Shown piece by piece: positions 49,930-58,697 of a DNA stretch of 64,000 bases. The translations under genes and the position numbers were made by a program. The stretch is from positions 5,208,001 to 5,272,000 of the forward strand of contig NZ_JACHMO010000001.1 of the NCBI RefSeq assembly GCF_014205015.1, in the 5' to 3' direction. The first letter of the stretch is position 1, and every line of letters begins with the position of its first letter. A model generated the notes under the pieces. The model worked only from the letters and a program-made list of their open reading frames with translations. It had not been told where the DNA came from and ran no database searches. The stretch comes from Saccharothrix ecbatanensis (GTDB taxonomy: Bacteria; Actinomycetota; Actinomycetes; Mycobacteriales; Pseudonocardiaceae).

Positions 49930-50685
49930 CTAGCCGTGCGGAACCAGGTCGATGACTTGATCCACGCCCGCCGCGACGAGTGCGCGGCGGGCGTGGCCGT
50001 CTTCGGGTGCTCGCACGACGACCCGGTTGCCCGCCGCGGCGGCCGCGTCGGCGACGGCTCTCAGGCTCCGGATCAGGCCTTCGTTGCGTTCGCCGACGTC
50101 ACGCAGGTCGACCACGACGGGCACGGTGCCGCCGCGGGCCGCGGTGAGGATGCGGCGGCGGACGGCGGGCGCGGCGTGGGCCGGCACGTCCCCGAGCACG
50201 ACCACCTCCACCCAGCCGTCACGTGCGGCGACCTGCACGGGATCCGGCGGCGTGGACGGCGCCAGGAACGTGCCGCGCGATCTGCGCCCGGGGGTGAGGA
50301 CGAGGGTGACGGTGGTGCCGTCCGGCTGCCGGTCGACCAGCACCTCGTCGACGTTCTCGCGCATCAGCAGCAGGCCGCGGCCTCGGGTGGACAGGGTGGG
50401 CGCCGGCACGTGCCAGCAGCCGTGGTCGGCGACGACGACCACGACGCGGCCGTCGGGCCGTGCCTCGGCGTCGATGTGCACGGTGCCGGCCGAGGCGGAG
50501 GCGTACGCGTGCTCGACGGCGTTGCTCGCCGCCTCGTTCACCGCGATGAGCAGGTCGTACCGGTCGTCCTCGGACAGGCCTTCGCGGGCCAGCCAGGAAT
50601 CGAGTCGGGCGCGGACCGCCGCGAGTTCCCCGGGCCGGGCCGGGAACTCCACTCCCCAGTGGTGGTCCGCGAGTTGATCGGTCAA
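49930..50685 (-). CDS. RsbW-like histidine kinase-fold protein fused to STAS-like domain
   Basis: TTG 50685 (GGAGG upstream) gives 251 residues. Residues 15-130 are an HATPase_c domain ('LLIAVNEAASNAVEHAY' N-box, 'VVVADHGCW' G1, 'GRGLLLM' G2), and residues 150-245 form a STAS-like domain ('TVPVVVDLRDVGE', 'AGNRVVVRAPEDGHA'). A single chain holding both partner-switch folds could be self-regulated. It is convergent with the STAS gene at 49915. Confidence 0.88.
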   Translation of the reverse strand: MTDQLADHHWGVEFPARPGELAAVRARLDSWLAREGLSEDDRYDLLIAVNEAASNAVEHAYASASAGTVHIDAEARPDGRVVVVVADHGCWHVPAPTLSTRGRGLLLMRENVDEVLVDRQPDGTTVTLVLTPGRRSRGTFLAPSTPPDPVQVAARDGWVEVVVLGDVPAHAAPAVRRRILTAARGGTVPVVVDLRDVGERNEGLIRSLRAVADAAAAAGNRVVVRAPEDGHARRALVAAGVDQVIDLVPHG

Positions 50686-50803
50686 AAGGCCTCCTGTCGC
50701 ACCAGTCAGTCTTCCCGGACCGCGCGTCGCCTACACGTGTGAGCGACGATCAGTTCGGGTACCGATAGCTTCAGCAGCACAACAAGACAGAACGGACGAC
50801 GAG

Positions 50804-51241
50804 GTGAGCGTGTCGCACACTGAGCCGCGCAGCGGTGAGTCGGAGAACGCCCTGGCCGGGGTCGAGTTGCGGATGGCTGCGGATCCCACGCAGCTGTCCA
50901 TCGTCCGCGCCGTGGCCGCCGATATCGCCATGCGGCAGGATTTCGACCTGGACTCCATCGAGGACTTGAAGCTGGCGGTGGACGAGGCGTGCTCGACCCT
51001 CATCTCGCTGGCCACGACGGACGCCGTGCTCAGCGCCCGGTTCATCGTGGTCGACGGCGCGGTGCAGGTGTTCACGGAGGTGGGTTCGGAGCGGTCGGCG
51101 CCGCCGGACCGGGACAGCTTCGGCTGGCGGGTGCTGAGCGCGCTGGTCGACTCGGTCACGACGTGGGTCGCGCCGCGGGCCGACGCGTTCGAGGTGCACA
51201 TCGACCTGGTCAAGCGGTCACTGGGGACGGTGGATGCGTGA
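50804..51241 (+). CDS. Anti-sigma factor (RsbW/UsfX-type)
   Basis: The 145-residue protein (GTG 50804, or 50810) has an HATPase_c fold: N-box 'LKLAVDEACSTLISLA', and 'RDSFGWRVLSALVDSVTTWV'. It overlaps by 4 nt the sigma-F gene, which is the standard rsbW/usfX-sigF arrangement; it should hold SigF inactive and phosphorylate a STAS antagonist. Confidence 0.92.
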   Translation: MSVSHTEPRSGESENALAGVELRMAADPTQLSIVRAVAADIAMRQDFDLDSIEDLKLAVDEACSTLISLATTDAVLSARFIVVDGAVQVFTEVGSERSAPPDRDSFGWRVLSALVDSVTTWVAPRADAFEVHIDLVKRSLGTVDA

Positions 51242-52029
51242 CGGGGTCCGACGGGGGCACGACACGGTCCGGCACCCAGGGGGACTACGACCACCTGGCG
51301 CCGCTGTTCGTCCGGCTCGCCGCGACCGCCAAGGACGACCCGGAGCGGGAGCGGCTGCGCGACGAGTTGGTGACCGAGCACCTGCCCGTGGCCAAGCACA
51401 TCGCGCGGCGGTTCGGGCACCGCGGTGAGCCGTACGACGACCTGGTGCAGGTCGCCACGGTCGGTCTGATCAACGCGGTGGACCGGTTCGACCCGGAGCG
51501 GGGCAGCGACTTCCTGTCGTTCGCGGTGCCCACGATCATGGGCGAGGTCCGCAAGTACTTCCGGGACTCCAGCTGGTCGGTGCGGATGCCGCGGCGGCTC
51601 AAGGAGCTGCACCTGGCGATCAACGCGGGGTCCGCGCGGCTGTCGCAGGAGCTGGGCCGGGCGCCGACGCCGAGCGAGCTGGCGCAGCACCTCGGGCTGA
51701 GCCGGGAGGAGATCCACGAGGGGCTGGCGGCGGGCAACGCCTACCACAGCGCGTCGCTGGACGACCTGCTCGTGGCGGACGACAGCTCGATCTCGCTGGG
51801 CAGCACGCTGGGCGAGGAGGACCCGGAGCTGGAGGCGATCGAGCAGCGGGAGGCGTTGCACCCGTTGCTGGAGAAACTGCCGGAGCGGGAGCGGAAGATC
51901 GTCGTGATGCGGTTCTTCGGGAACATGACGCAGACGCAGATCGCGCAGAAGGTCGGGATCTCGCAGATGCACGTGTCGCGGTTGCTGGCGAAGACGCTGC
52001 GGCAGCTGCGCGAGGGTCTGACCGAATAG
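51238..52029 (+). CDS. sigF: RNA polymerase sigma factor, SigB/SigF subfamily
   Basis: GTG 51238 overlaps the anti-sigma stop (GTGA). 263 residues with regions 2 ('EPYDDLVQVATVGLINAVDR', 'FDPERGSDFLSFAVPTIMGE'), 3 ('RMPRRLKELHLAINAGSARL') and 4 ('ERERKIVVMRFFGNMTQTQI', 'AQKVGISQMHVSRLL'). It is the general-stress/sporulation-type sigma factor of actinobacteria. Confidence 0.95.
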   Translation: MTGSDGGTTRSGTQGDYDHLAPLFVRLAATAKDDPERERLRDELVTEHLPVAKHIARRFGHRGEPYDDLVQVATVGLINAVDRFDPERGSDFLSFAVPTIMGEVRKYFRDSSWSVRMPRRLKELHLAINAGSARLSQELGRAPTPSELAQHLGLSREEIHEGLAAGNAYHSASLDDLLVADDSSISLGSTLGEEDPELEAIEQREALHPLLEKLPERERKIVVMRFFGNMTQTQIAQKVGISQMHVSRLLAKTLRQLREGLTE

Positions 52030-52123
52030 GACTCCTCCGGACAGCGCTCCGCCGGAGTGGACTGTTCCGGCGAGGACTGTGCCGCGGGGGACTGTCGCGC
52101 CGAGGACGGTCGCGCCGAACATT

Positions 52124-52157
52124 CGAGGCCGCCTGACTTCCGGGTCAGGCGGCCTCG
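52124..52157 (+). terminator. Terminator of the sigF operon
   Basis: A perfect 14-bp stem (52124-52137 with 52144-52157), 6-nt loop, about 95 nt after the sigF stop. Confidence 0.8.
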
Positions 52158-52178
52158 GCGTGTTCAGAGGGGTGTCGG

Positions 52179-52215
52179 ATTGCGTGTCGGGTTGCGTGTC
52201 GGGTTGCGTGTTCGG
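52179..52215. repeat. 12-bp tandem repeat, three copies
   Basis: GTTGCGTGTCGG recurs at 52179, 52191 and 52203 with minor variation between the sigF terminator and whiB. Confidence 0.75.
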
Positions 52216-52256
52216 CCTCGGCATTCGGGGGTCGGAACGGGAGGCTCGCCGGACGG

Positions 52257-52547
52257 TCAGGCGGCGGAGCGGCGGCGGTTCGCGATGATGCGGCGGCGCT
52301 CGTCCTCCCCCATACCGCCCCAGACGCCGTATGGCTCCTGCACCGCCAACGCGTGCTCGCGGCACGGGTCCACGACCGGACAACGGGCGCAGAGTTGCTT
52401 GGCCTTCTCCTCCCGGGCCGCACGGGCGGAACCCCGTTCGTTGTCCGGGTGGAAGAACACGGCACTGTCACGGCCTCGGCACAACCCCTCCTTCTGCCAG
52501 TCCCAGACGTCGGTCACGGGCTTGGGCAAGCGCGCGGTGCTGGTCAT
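52257..52547 (-). CDS. WhiB-family iron-sulfur regulator (WhiB3/WhiD-like)
   Basis: The 96-residue protein has the four [4Fe-4S] cysteines C23, C53, C56, C62 ('CRGRDSAVFFHPD', 'LCARCPVVDPCREHAL') and the turn 'EPYGVWGGMGEDER', then a basic tail for DNA binding. 'AVFFHPDNERGSARAAREEK' resembles WhiB3/WhiD. It is single and convergent with the sigF operon. Confidence 0.93.
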   Translation of the reverse strand: MTSTARLPKPVTDVWDWQKEGLCRGRDSAVFFHPDNERGSARAAREEKAKQLCARCPVVDPCREHALAVQEPYGVWGGMGEDERRRIIANRRRSAA

Positions 52548-52667
52548 CGGATGAACCCCCTAGCGGTGTCACATGTCCTTGATCACGGCGTACCCGCTGG
52601 TCCGGGGAGGGCAAACGTGGTGCGCCTCATCGGATTACCCGAGGGCCCGATTCGTTCGGGCTCCTGA

Positions 52668-52862
52668 TCACTCCGGTTCCTCCTGCGCGAGCCGCTCGTC
52701 GAGGGTTTCGCCCTCGCGCAGCTCACGCTTCGTGGTGCCGTGGCGGTCGGCGCCGCTCCAGTGCTCGGGCGGCTCGACGCCCTGCTCCAGCGGGTCGACG
52801 TCGAGTTCGTCCTCGTCCAGCTGTTCGGTCTCGTCCAGCGGACGTTCGTTCGGATCGGTCAT
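52668..52862 (-). CDS. DUF5709 small acidic protein
   Basis: ATG 52862 gives 64 residues with 'LDEDELDVDPLEQGVEPPEH', 'WSGADRHGTTKRELREGETL' and 'DERLAQEEPE', the DUF5709 consensus. It overlaps the stop of the LLM gene by 4 nt (ATGA) and is therefore co-translated. Function unknown. Confidence 0.8.
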   Translation of the reverse strand: MTDPNERPLDETEQLDEDELDVDPLEQGVEPPEHWSGADRHGTTKRELREGETLDERLAQEEPE

Positions 52863-53851
52863 CGCGCACCTCCGGGTGATCGGCTCGCGGGTGACTGGGC
52901 GGTGAGCGCGGGCGCCACCGTCTCGGCCCAGAACGAGAAGAACCGCTCCTGGTCCGGGCCGATCTGCTGGACGTAGATCTCGTCGTAGCCGGCGTCGGCG
53001 TACTCGCGGACCGCGTCCACGTACGGCTGCGGATCGGGGCCGACGGGCAGCGCGGACGCCACCATCTCCTCGGTGACCAGCGTCGAGGCCTGCTCGAAGT
53101 GCCGCGGCGTGGGCAGCACCTGTGCCAGTTCGCCGGGCAGCTGCTCGTTGGCCCACAACCGGTGCGCGGTCTTCACACCGGCCTCGGCGGAGTCCGCGTG
53201 GCACACCTTGAACCCGGCCTGGGTCGGCTTGCCCTCGCCGCCGGCGGACCGGAACTTCGAGATCAACGAGGAGTCCGGCATGGTCGAGCACAGTCCGTCG
53301 CCGATCCGCCCGGCGAGGTCCGCCGCCTTCGGCCCGAACGCCGACACGTACACCGGAACGGGTGACGGCGGCAGCGTGTAGAGCCGGGCGTTCTCGACCG
53401 TGTAGTGCCGGCCGCGGTGGCTGACCTCGTCGCCCGTCCACAGTGCCCGCATGACCTCGACGGCCTCTTCCAGCATCTCCAGCCGTTCCGGCGCGGACGG
53501 CCACGGGTCGCCGAAGATGTGCTCGTTCAGCGCCTCACCGCTGCCCACACCGAGGGTGAACCCGCCGCGGCACTGGACGGCGGCCGTCGCGGCGGCCTGG
53601 GCCACCACGGCCGGGTGAATCCGGACTGTCGGACAGGTGACGGCGGTCGTCACGGGCAGCGAGGTGACCTCGGACAGCGCGCCGATGACGGACCACACGA
53701 ACGGGCTGTTGCCCTGCTCGGCGTTCCACGGGTGGTAGTGGTCGGAGATCCACAGCCGCTCGAAACCGGCCTGTTCCGCCCACCGCGCCTGCCGCACCAG
53801 CTCACGCGGTCCGGACTCCTCGCTGGAGAGGAAGTAACCCATCGAGACCAT
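52859..53851 (-). CDS. F420-dependent LLM-class oxidoreductase (TIGR03557-like)
   Basis: The 330-residue protein has LLM/F420 barrel landmarks: 'ELVRQARWAEQAGFERLWIS', 'DHYHPWNAEQGNSPFVWSVI', 'GFTLGVGSGEALNEHIFG' and 'VYVSAFGPKAADLAGRIGDG'. It resembles F420-dependent glucose-6-phosphate dehydrogenase-like enzymes. Substrate is unknown. It is translationally coupled to a DUF5709 gene. Confidence 0.9.
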   Translation of the reverse strand: MVSMGYFLSSEESGPRELVRQARWAEQAGFERLWISDHYHPWNAEQGNSPFVWSVIGALSEVTSLPVTTAVTCPTVRIHPAVVAQAAATAAVQCRGGFTLGVGSGEALNEHIFGDPWPSAPERLEMLEEAVEVMRALWTGDEVSHRGRHYTVENARLYTLPPSPVPVYVSAFGPKAADLAGRIGDGLCSTMPDSSLISKFRSAGGEGKPTQAGFKVCHADSAEAGVKTAHRLWANEQLPGELAQVLPTPRHFEQASTLVTEEMVASALPVGPDPQPYVDAVREYADAGYDEIYVQQIGPDQERFFSFWAETVAPALTAQSPASRSPGGAR

Positions 53852-53860
53852 GGCCGACGG

Positions 53861-55645
53861 TTACCCGCGCAGGAATTCCTGAACCTTGGTCCGCACGCCG
53901 CGCCGCACCACGTCCCACGCGTCCGGGTCGCCCCTCAGCATCGCCTCGACGGTGGCCTTGGTCTGGTCGAACGTCGTGTGCGGCGGGATCGGCGGCACGT
54001 TCGGGTCGCACCGGACGTCCAGCACGACGGGCTTGGTCGCGGTCAGCGCCCGGTCCCACGCCGCGCCGAGGTCCGCCGGGTCGTCCACGTCGACGCCCTC
54101 CAGCCCGATCGACCGGGCGAACGCGGCGTAGCCGACGTCGGGCAGCACCTGGGACTGCTCGAACTTGGGTTCGCCGCCCATGGCCCGCAGCTCCCACGTC
54201 ACCTGGTTGAGATCGTTGTTGTGCAGCACGCACACCACGCAGCGCGGGTCGGCCCACTCCTCGTGGTAGCGGGCGATGGTGATCAGCTCGGCGAGCCCGT
54301 TCATCTGCATCGCGCCGTCGCCGACGAGCGCCACGGCGGGCCGGTCGGGGTGGGCGAACTTCGCGCCGATCGCGTACGGGACGCCGGCGCCCATGGTGGC
54401 GAGCGTGCCCGACAGCGATCCGCGCATCCGGCCGCGCAGCTTCACCAGCCGTGCGTACCAGTTGGCCGCGCTGCCGGAGTCGGCGGTGACGATCGCGTCC
54501 TCGGGGAGCCGGGGCGACAGCTCCCACATGATCCGCATCGGGTTCACCGGCTCGGCGTCCACAAAGGACTGTCGGCGCAAGGTCTCCCACCAGTCGGCCA
54601 CGTTGCGCTCGACGGTCTCCCGCCACGACCGGTCCTCCTTGCGCCGCACCGCTCGCAACACCGCCCGCAACGTCGCGGAGGCGTCACCGACGAGGTTGAC
54701 CTCGGTCGGGTAGCGCATGCCGATCATCCGACCGTCGACGTCGACCTGAACGGCACGCGCGGCGTCGAACGCGGGCAGGAACTGCGAGTAGGGGAAGCTG
54801 GAGCCGACGATCAGCAACGTGTCGCAGTCGCGCATCAGCTCGTAGCTGGGCCGGGTGCCGAGCAGTCCGATCGACCCGGTCACCCACGGCTCGTCGTCGG
54901 GCAGCACGTCCTTGCCCAGCAACGCCTTCGCCACGCCCGCGCCGAGCACGTCGGCGAGTTCGCGCACCTCGTCGGCGGCTCCGCGGGCGCCCTGGCCGAC
55001 GAGGATCGCCACCCGCTCCCCCGCGTTCAGCACCTCCACCGCGCGCCGCACGTCCTCCTCCGACGGCACGGCGGTGGCCCACGAATGGCTCGGCGCGCTC
55101 GACGGCACGTGCTTGAACGCGTGTTCCGGCGGCGAGTACTCCAGCTCCTGCACGTCCGCCGGGATGATCAACGCGGTGGGCGCGCGCTGCGACTCGGCGG
55201 TGCGGATGGCCCGGTCCAGCGCGTTGGGCAGCTGCTCGGGCACCGTCACGTCGACCAGGTACTCGGAGGCGACGTCCTTGAACAGCGAGTGCAGGTCGAC
55301 TTCCTGCTGGTAGCTGCTCCCCATAGCGGTGCGGGCGGTCTGGCCGACGATCGCGACCACCGGCACGTGGTCGAGCTTGGCGTCGTACAGGCCGTTGAGC
55401 AGGTGGATCGCGCCGGGCCCTGACGTGGCCAGGCACACCCCGACCCGGCCGCTGAACTTCGCGTAGCCGACGGCTTCGAGCGCGGACATCTCCTCGTGCC
55501 GGGACTGGATGAACCGCGGCTGGTCGTCGTGGCGCCCGAAGGCCGCGACCAGCCCGTTGATGCCGTCACCCGGATAGGCGAAGACGTGCTCGACACCCCA
55601 GTCGCGGAGGCGGCGCAGCATGTAGTCGGCGACGGTGGTGGTCAT
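53861..55645 (-). CDS. Thiamine pyrophosphate-requiring enzyme, pyruvate oxidase/dehydrogenase (quinone)-like
   Basis: The 594-residue protein has an N-terminal Pyr domain with the catalytic Glu in 'QSRHEEMSALEAVGYAKFSG', a middle NAD/FAD-like domain, and the PP domain with the TPP motif 'ALVGDGAMQMNGLAELITIA' continuing to 'HNNDLNQVTWE'. It resembles PoxB and related actinobacterial enzymes that decarboxylate pyruvate and pass electrons to quinone; acetolactate synthase-like activity cannot be excluded. Ends 10 bp upstream of the LLM gene. Confidence 0.88.
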   Translation of the reverse strand: MTTTVADYMLRRLRDWGVEHVFAYPGDGINGLVAAFGRHDDQPRFIQSRHEEMSALEAVGYAKFSGRVGVCLATSGPGAIHLLNGLYDAKLDHVPVVAIVGQTARTAMGSSYQQEVDLHSLFKDVASEYLVDVTVPEQLPNALDRAIRTAESQRAPTALIIPADVQELEYSPPEHAFKHVPSSAPSHSWATAVPSEEDVRRAVEVLNAGERVAILVGQGARGAADEVRELADVLGAGVAKALLGKDVLPDDEPWVTGSIGLLGTRPSYELMRDCDTLLIVGSSFPYSQFLPAFDAARAVQVDVDGRMIGMRYPTEVNLVGDASATLRAVLRAVRRKEDRSWRETVERNVADWWETLRRQSFVDAEPVNPMRIMWELSPRLPEDAIVTADSGSAANWYARLVKLRGRMRGSLSGTLATMGAGVPYAIGAKFAHPDRPAVALVGDGAMQMNGLAELITIARYHEEWADPRCVVCVLHNNDLNQVTWELRAMGGEPKFEQSQVLPDVGYAAFARSIGLEGVDVDDPADLGAAWDRALTATKPVVLDVRCDPNVPPIPPHTTFDQTKATVEAMLRGDPDAWDVVRRGVRTKVQEFLRG

Positions 55646-55690
55646 GGCGTCCTCCCTCGAAAGGAAGGGGTTACCCGACCAGCCGCCCGG

Positions 55691-56347
55691 CTAAAGCGGG
55701 AGCAGCATCCGGCCGCCCACCAGGAGGGTGCCGATCGTGACGACGGCGAACAGCATCACCCACATCAGGCCGGGCACGCGGGTGATCCGGGCCAGCTGGT
55801 CCGCGTCGGACTGCGGCGCGCGCCCGCGCCGCCGCCTGCGCTGCAACTCGCCCACCGGCCGCACACCGCCCAGGAGCAGGAACCACGTCACGAACAGCGC
55901 GAACGACGCCTGCCACTCGGTCGTGGCGTACCAGGACACGGCGAACATCACCCCGCCGGTCAGCACGACCGACAGCACGCCGAACGCGTTGCGGATCATG
56001 ACCAGCATCCCGGCGAGCAGCACCACCGTGGCCCACAGCAGGGGCCTGACCTGCTCGGACGTCACCAGCGCCGCCGCGCCCAGGCCGAGCAGGGACGGCG
56101 TCACGTACCCGGCGAAGTACATCAGCACCACGGCGAGCCCGGTGGGCCGTCCGCGCGACACCGTGACCCCGGACGTGTCCGAGTTCAGCTTGATGCCCTC
56201 CAGCCGGCGGCCGGTGAGCAGCGCGACGAGGGCGTGCCCGGCCTCGTGCGCGATGGTGATGACGTGCCTGCTGTACCGCCACACGCCGGGGCTGGCCACC
56301 AACACCAGCGCCAGCACGGCGGGAGCCCATTTCGTCAGAGTCGACAT
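55691..56347 (-). CDS. M50-type membrane metallopeptidase-like protein
   Basis: ATG 56347 gives 218 residues. The zinc motif 'HEAGH' is at about residue 34 inside a membrane helix, and five to six hydrophobic segments follow. A second ligand of the NPDG type is not obvious, so it is assigned to the M50B-like group of actinobacterial proteins. It is directly upstream of the TPP enzyme gene on the same strand. Confidence 0.82.
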   Translation of the reverse strand: MSTLTKWAPAVLALVLVASPGVWRYSRHVITIAHEAGHALVALLTGRRLEGIKLNSDTSGVTVSRGRPTGLAVVLMYFAGYVTPSLLGLGAAALVTSEQVRPLLWATVVLLAGMLVMIRNAFGVLSVVLTGGVMFAVSWYATTEWQASFALFVTWFLLLGGVRPVGELQRRRRRGRAPQSDADQLARITRVPGLMWVMLFAVVTIGTLLVGGRMLLPL

Positions 56348-56415
56348 CACCGACCAGCATGCCAGGGGCTTGCACCGCTGGTCCGCGCCGGCACCTTGAA
56401 CGTGAGGGCATGCAG

Positions 56416-56444
56416 CAGTGCACGGTCCGCGGGACCGTGCACTG
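56416..56444 (-). terminator. Terminator downstream of the DUF4383 gene
   Basis: CAGTGCACGGTCC (56416-56428) pairs perfectly with GGACCGTGCACTG (56432-56444), 3-nt loop, after the stop of the minus-strand gene ending at 56457. Confidence 0.85.
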
Positions 56445-56456
56445 TTGCCTCATGTG

Positions 56457-57152
56457 TCAGTGGCCGCGCCGTGCCCTGTGCTGTTCGACGGCCGGGTCGA
56501 CCGGCTGGACCGGCCGCGGCTGCACGGTCGGGTCCATCGACTCGATCCGGTCGTTCGGGTGCACGCCCGAACGCTGGGTCGGCATCTCCTGGGTGGTCGG
56601 ATCCATCTGCGCCTGCGGATCCCGGATGCTCGCGCGCTGGTCCGCCACCGGGCGCTCGTCGATCGGGCGTTCGGCGACCGGCTGCTCGACCACCGGCTCC
56701 GTCACCAGCTTGCGCCGGGCCGGGAGCACCGCGATCAGCAGACCCACGGCGGCGAGGCCGAGGTGCAGCCAGTTGTCGTTGGTGTTCAACGCCAACGGGT
56801 TGCCCAGCCCCGAAACCGGGTTGGTGGCGAAGACACCGGCCAGAGCGAGGCCCCAAAGCGCTACCAAGCCATAGCCGAGGAACAGCAGCCAGCCGTAGAG
56901 CCTGGCCAGACCGGACGTGCTCGCCATCACCAGGCCGAGCACACCGAACACCAGGTGGACCACGTTGTGCAGCGGGTTGAGCGCGAACCCGAGCAGCGTC
57001 GCGTGCTGATCACCCGCGAAATCGCCGAACCCGGTCCGCACGAAGCCCAGCACACCCAACGCGAGGAAGACCAGGCCGACCAGGCCCGCCAACACCTGGG
57101 CGGGCTGGAGACCCGCGACCTTGACACGACCGGCGGTCGAGTGGTGGGTCAT
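56457..57152 (-). CDS. DUF4383 membrane protein
   Basis: ATG 57152 (GGAGGGCGAG upstream) gives 231 residues. Four transmembrane helices occur in the first 145 residues, with the family motif 'NPLHNVVHLVFGVLGL' and 'LNTNDNWLHLGLAAVGLL'. The C-terminal 85 residues are Pro/Gln/Arg/Glu-rich and probably cytoplasmic. Function unknown. Confidence 0.88.
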   Translation of the reverse strand: MTHHSTAGRVKVAGLQPAQVLAGLVGLVFLALGVLGFVRTGFGDFAGDQHATLLGFALNPLHNVVHLVFGVLGLVMASTSGLARLYGWLLFLGYGLVALWGLALAGVFATNPVSGLGNPLALNTNDNWLHLGLAAVGLLIAVLPARRKLVTEPVVEQPVAERPIDERPVADQRASIRDPQAQMDPTTQEMPTQRSGVHPNDRIESMDPTVQPRPVQPVDPAVEQHRARRGH

Positions 57153-57694
57153 CTCGCCCTCCAACTGAGGACCACGAGCCCGTCTTGCACGGGCTCCGGA
57201 CGACCACCGACTACCCCCGCGCCCCGAACGGCAAACCAATGACAGACCCGGTGGAGGCGGGCGCACGAGCCCGCCCCCGTTCCCGACAGGAGTCCCACAC
57301 CCCGTCGTGCCGGGGTTTTCTTCCGTCCCGACCCACCCCATGAAGGCCGGGCCGGCGTGCCGCGCGAATCACCATTCCGACACCGCGACCGAATAGGCCG
57401 GACCAGTTATCGGAACAATTCCGCGCCGTCTCGCCGGATCACCGTGCGCACAGGTCAGGAGCGTGCGCCCGCATTACCGGAGACGCGCGTCGCCGAGCCG
57501 TTCCACTCGGTTTCCCTGCTCTCCACGATGATCCCCTCCGATTGGCCGGACACCACTGCGGTGTCCATACGACTATCCCGCCGGAGAGGTGTTGTGGTCA
57601 AAGGAATTACCGCTCCCCGCCGGGTTCGCTTGACCTCCAGTTAGCTCGAACTCCTAGCGTTGCGGGCAGACCACAGGCAGAGGGGACTACGAAG
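57153..57694. other. Intergenic region, divergent promoters
   Basis: No gene is supported in these 542 bp. A perfect 7-bp hairpin GGCGGGC/GCCCGCC lies at 57256-57275. The rest is GC-moderate and should hold promoters for DUF4383 and the MDR enzyme; no motif is decisive. Confidence 0.45.
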
Positions 57695-58651
57695 ATGCGC
57701 GCCATCCGCCAGCACGAGTTCGGTCCGGCCGAGAACCTGCGCTACGAGGAGACGCCCGACCCGGAGCCGGGGCCCGGCCAAGTCCGGATCACGGTGTCCG
57801 CGGCGGGGGTGCACCTGCTCGACACGACCATCCGCCGCGGTGAGGGCGGCGGGCCGTTCCCGCTGCCGTCACTGCCCATGACGCCGGGCCGGGAGGTCGC
57901 CGGCGTCGTCACGCGAGTGGGTGACGGGGTCGAGGCGCACTGGCTGGGCAAGCGGGTCACCGCCCACCTCGGGCAGGCGAGCGGCGGTTATGCCGAGTTG
58001 GCGGTGGCGAACGCGGCGTCGCTGCACGAGCTGCCGGACCACGTGTCGGACGAGGCGGCGGTGGCCATGATCGGCACCGGCCGGACCGCTGTCGGGGTGC
58101 TGCGGATCGCGGAGATCACCTCGGACGACGTGGTGCTGGTGACGTCGGCCGCGGGCGGGTTGGGCGCGTTGTTCGTGCAGGAGGCCAAGGCGGTCGGGGC
58201 CAAGGTGGTCGGTGTCGCGAGCACCGCCAAGCTGGACCTGGTCCGGGAGTTGGGCGCGGACGTGGTGGCCGACTACACCCGACCCGGCTGGTCGGAGGGG
58301 ATCGGCGAGGTGACCGTCGTGCTCGACGGCGTCGGCGGCGCACCCGGCCGCGAGGCGCTGGACCTGCTGGGCGTCGGCGGCCGGATCGTGCTGTTCGGCT
58401 GGTCCGCCGGCGAGCCCACGCGCATCGAGACCGCCGACCTCTACCGCCTCGGCATCACCGCCACGGTCGCGGTCGGGCCGCGGATGATGAAGGGCACCAA
58501 CCTGCGCGGGCTGGAGGAACTGTCGCTGCGCGCTCTGGCCGACCAGCGCCTCACGCCGCTGACCACGGTGTTCCCGCTCAGCGAGGCCGCCAAGGCGCAC
58601 GCCGCGCTGGAAGGCCGCGCCACCGTGGGCAAGGTCGTGCTCAAGCCCTGA
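57695..58651 (+). CDS. Zinc-independent quinone oxidoreductase-like MDR protein
   Basis: ATG 57695 gives 318 residues. GroES-like half ('VRITVSAAGVHLLDTTIRRG', 'MTPGREVAGVVTRVGDGV') and NADPH-binding half ('VLVTSAAGGLGALFVQEAKA', 'GADVVADYTRPGW'). Catalytic zinc cysteines are missing, as in zeta-crystallin-type reductases. A separate transcription unit with its own terminator. Confidence 0.88.
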   Translation: MRAIRQHEFGPAENLRYEETPDPEPGPGQVRITVSAAGVHLLDTTIRRGEGGGPFPLPSLPMTPGREVAGVVTRVGDGVEAHWLGKRVTAHLGQASGGYAELAVANAASLHELPDHVSDEAAVAMIGTGRTAVGVLRIAEITSDDVVLVTSAAGGLGALFVQEAKAVGAKVVGVASTAKLDLVRELGADVVADYTRPGWSEGIGEVTVVLDGVGGAPGREALDLLGVGGRIVLFGWSAGEPTRIETADLYRLGITATVAVGPRMMKGTNLRGLEELSLRALADQRLTPLTTVFPLSEAAKAHAALEGRATVGKVVLKP

Positions 58652-58656
58652 ACGGG

Positions 58657-58693
58657 TGAATGCCCCCGTGCGACGTGCGCACGGGGGCATTCA
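58657..58693. terminator. Bidirectional terminator
   Basis: A perfect 16-bp stem (58657-58672 with 58678-58693) with a 5-nt loop lies between the convergent MDR and anti-sigma genes. Confidence 0.9.
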
Positions 58694-58697
58694 GTAC

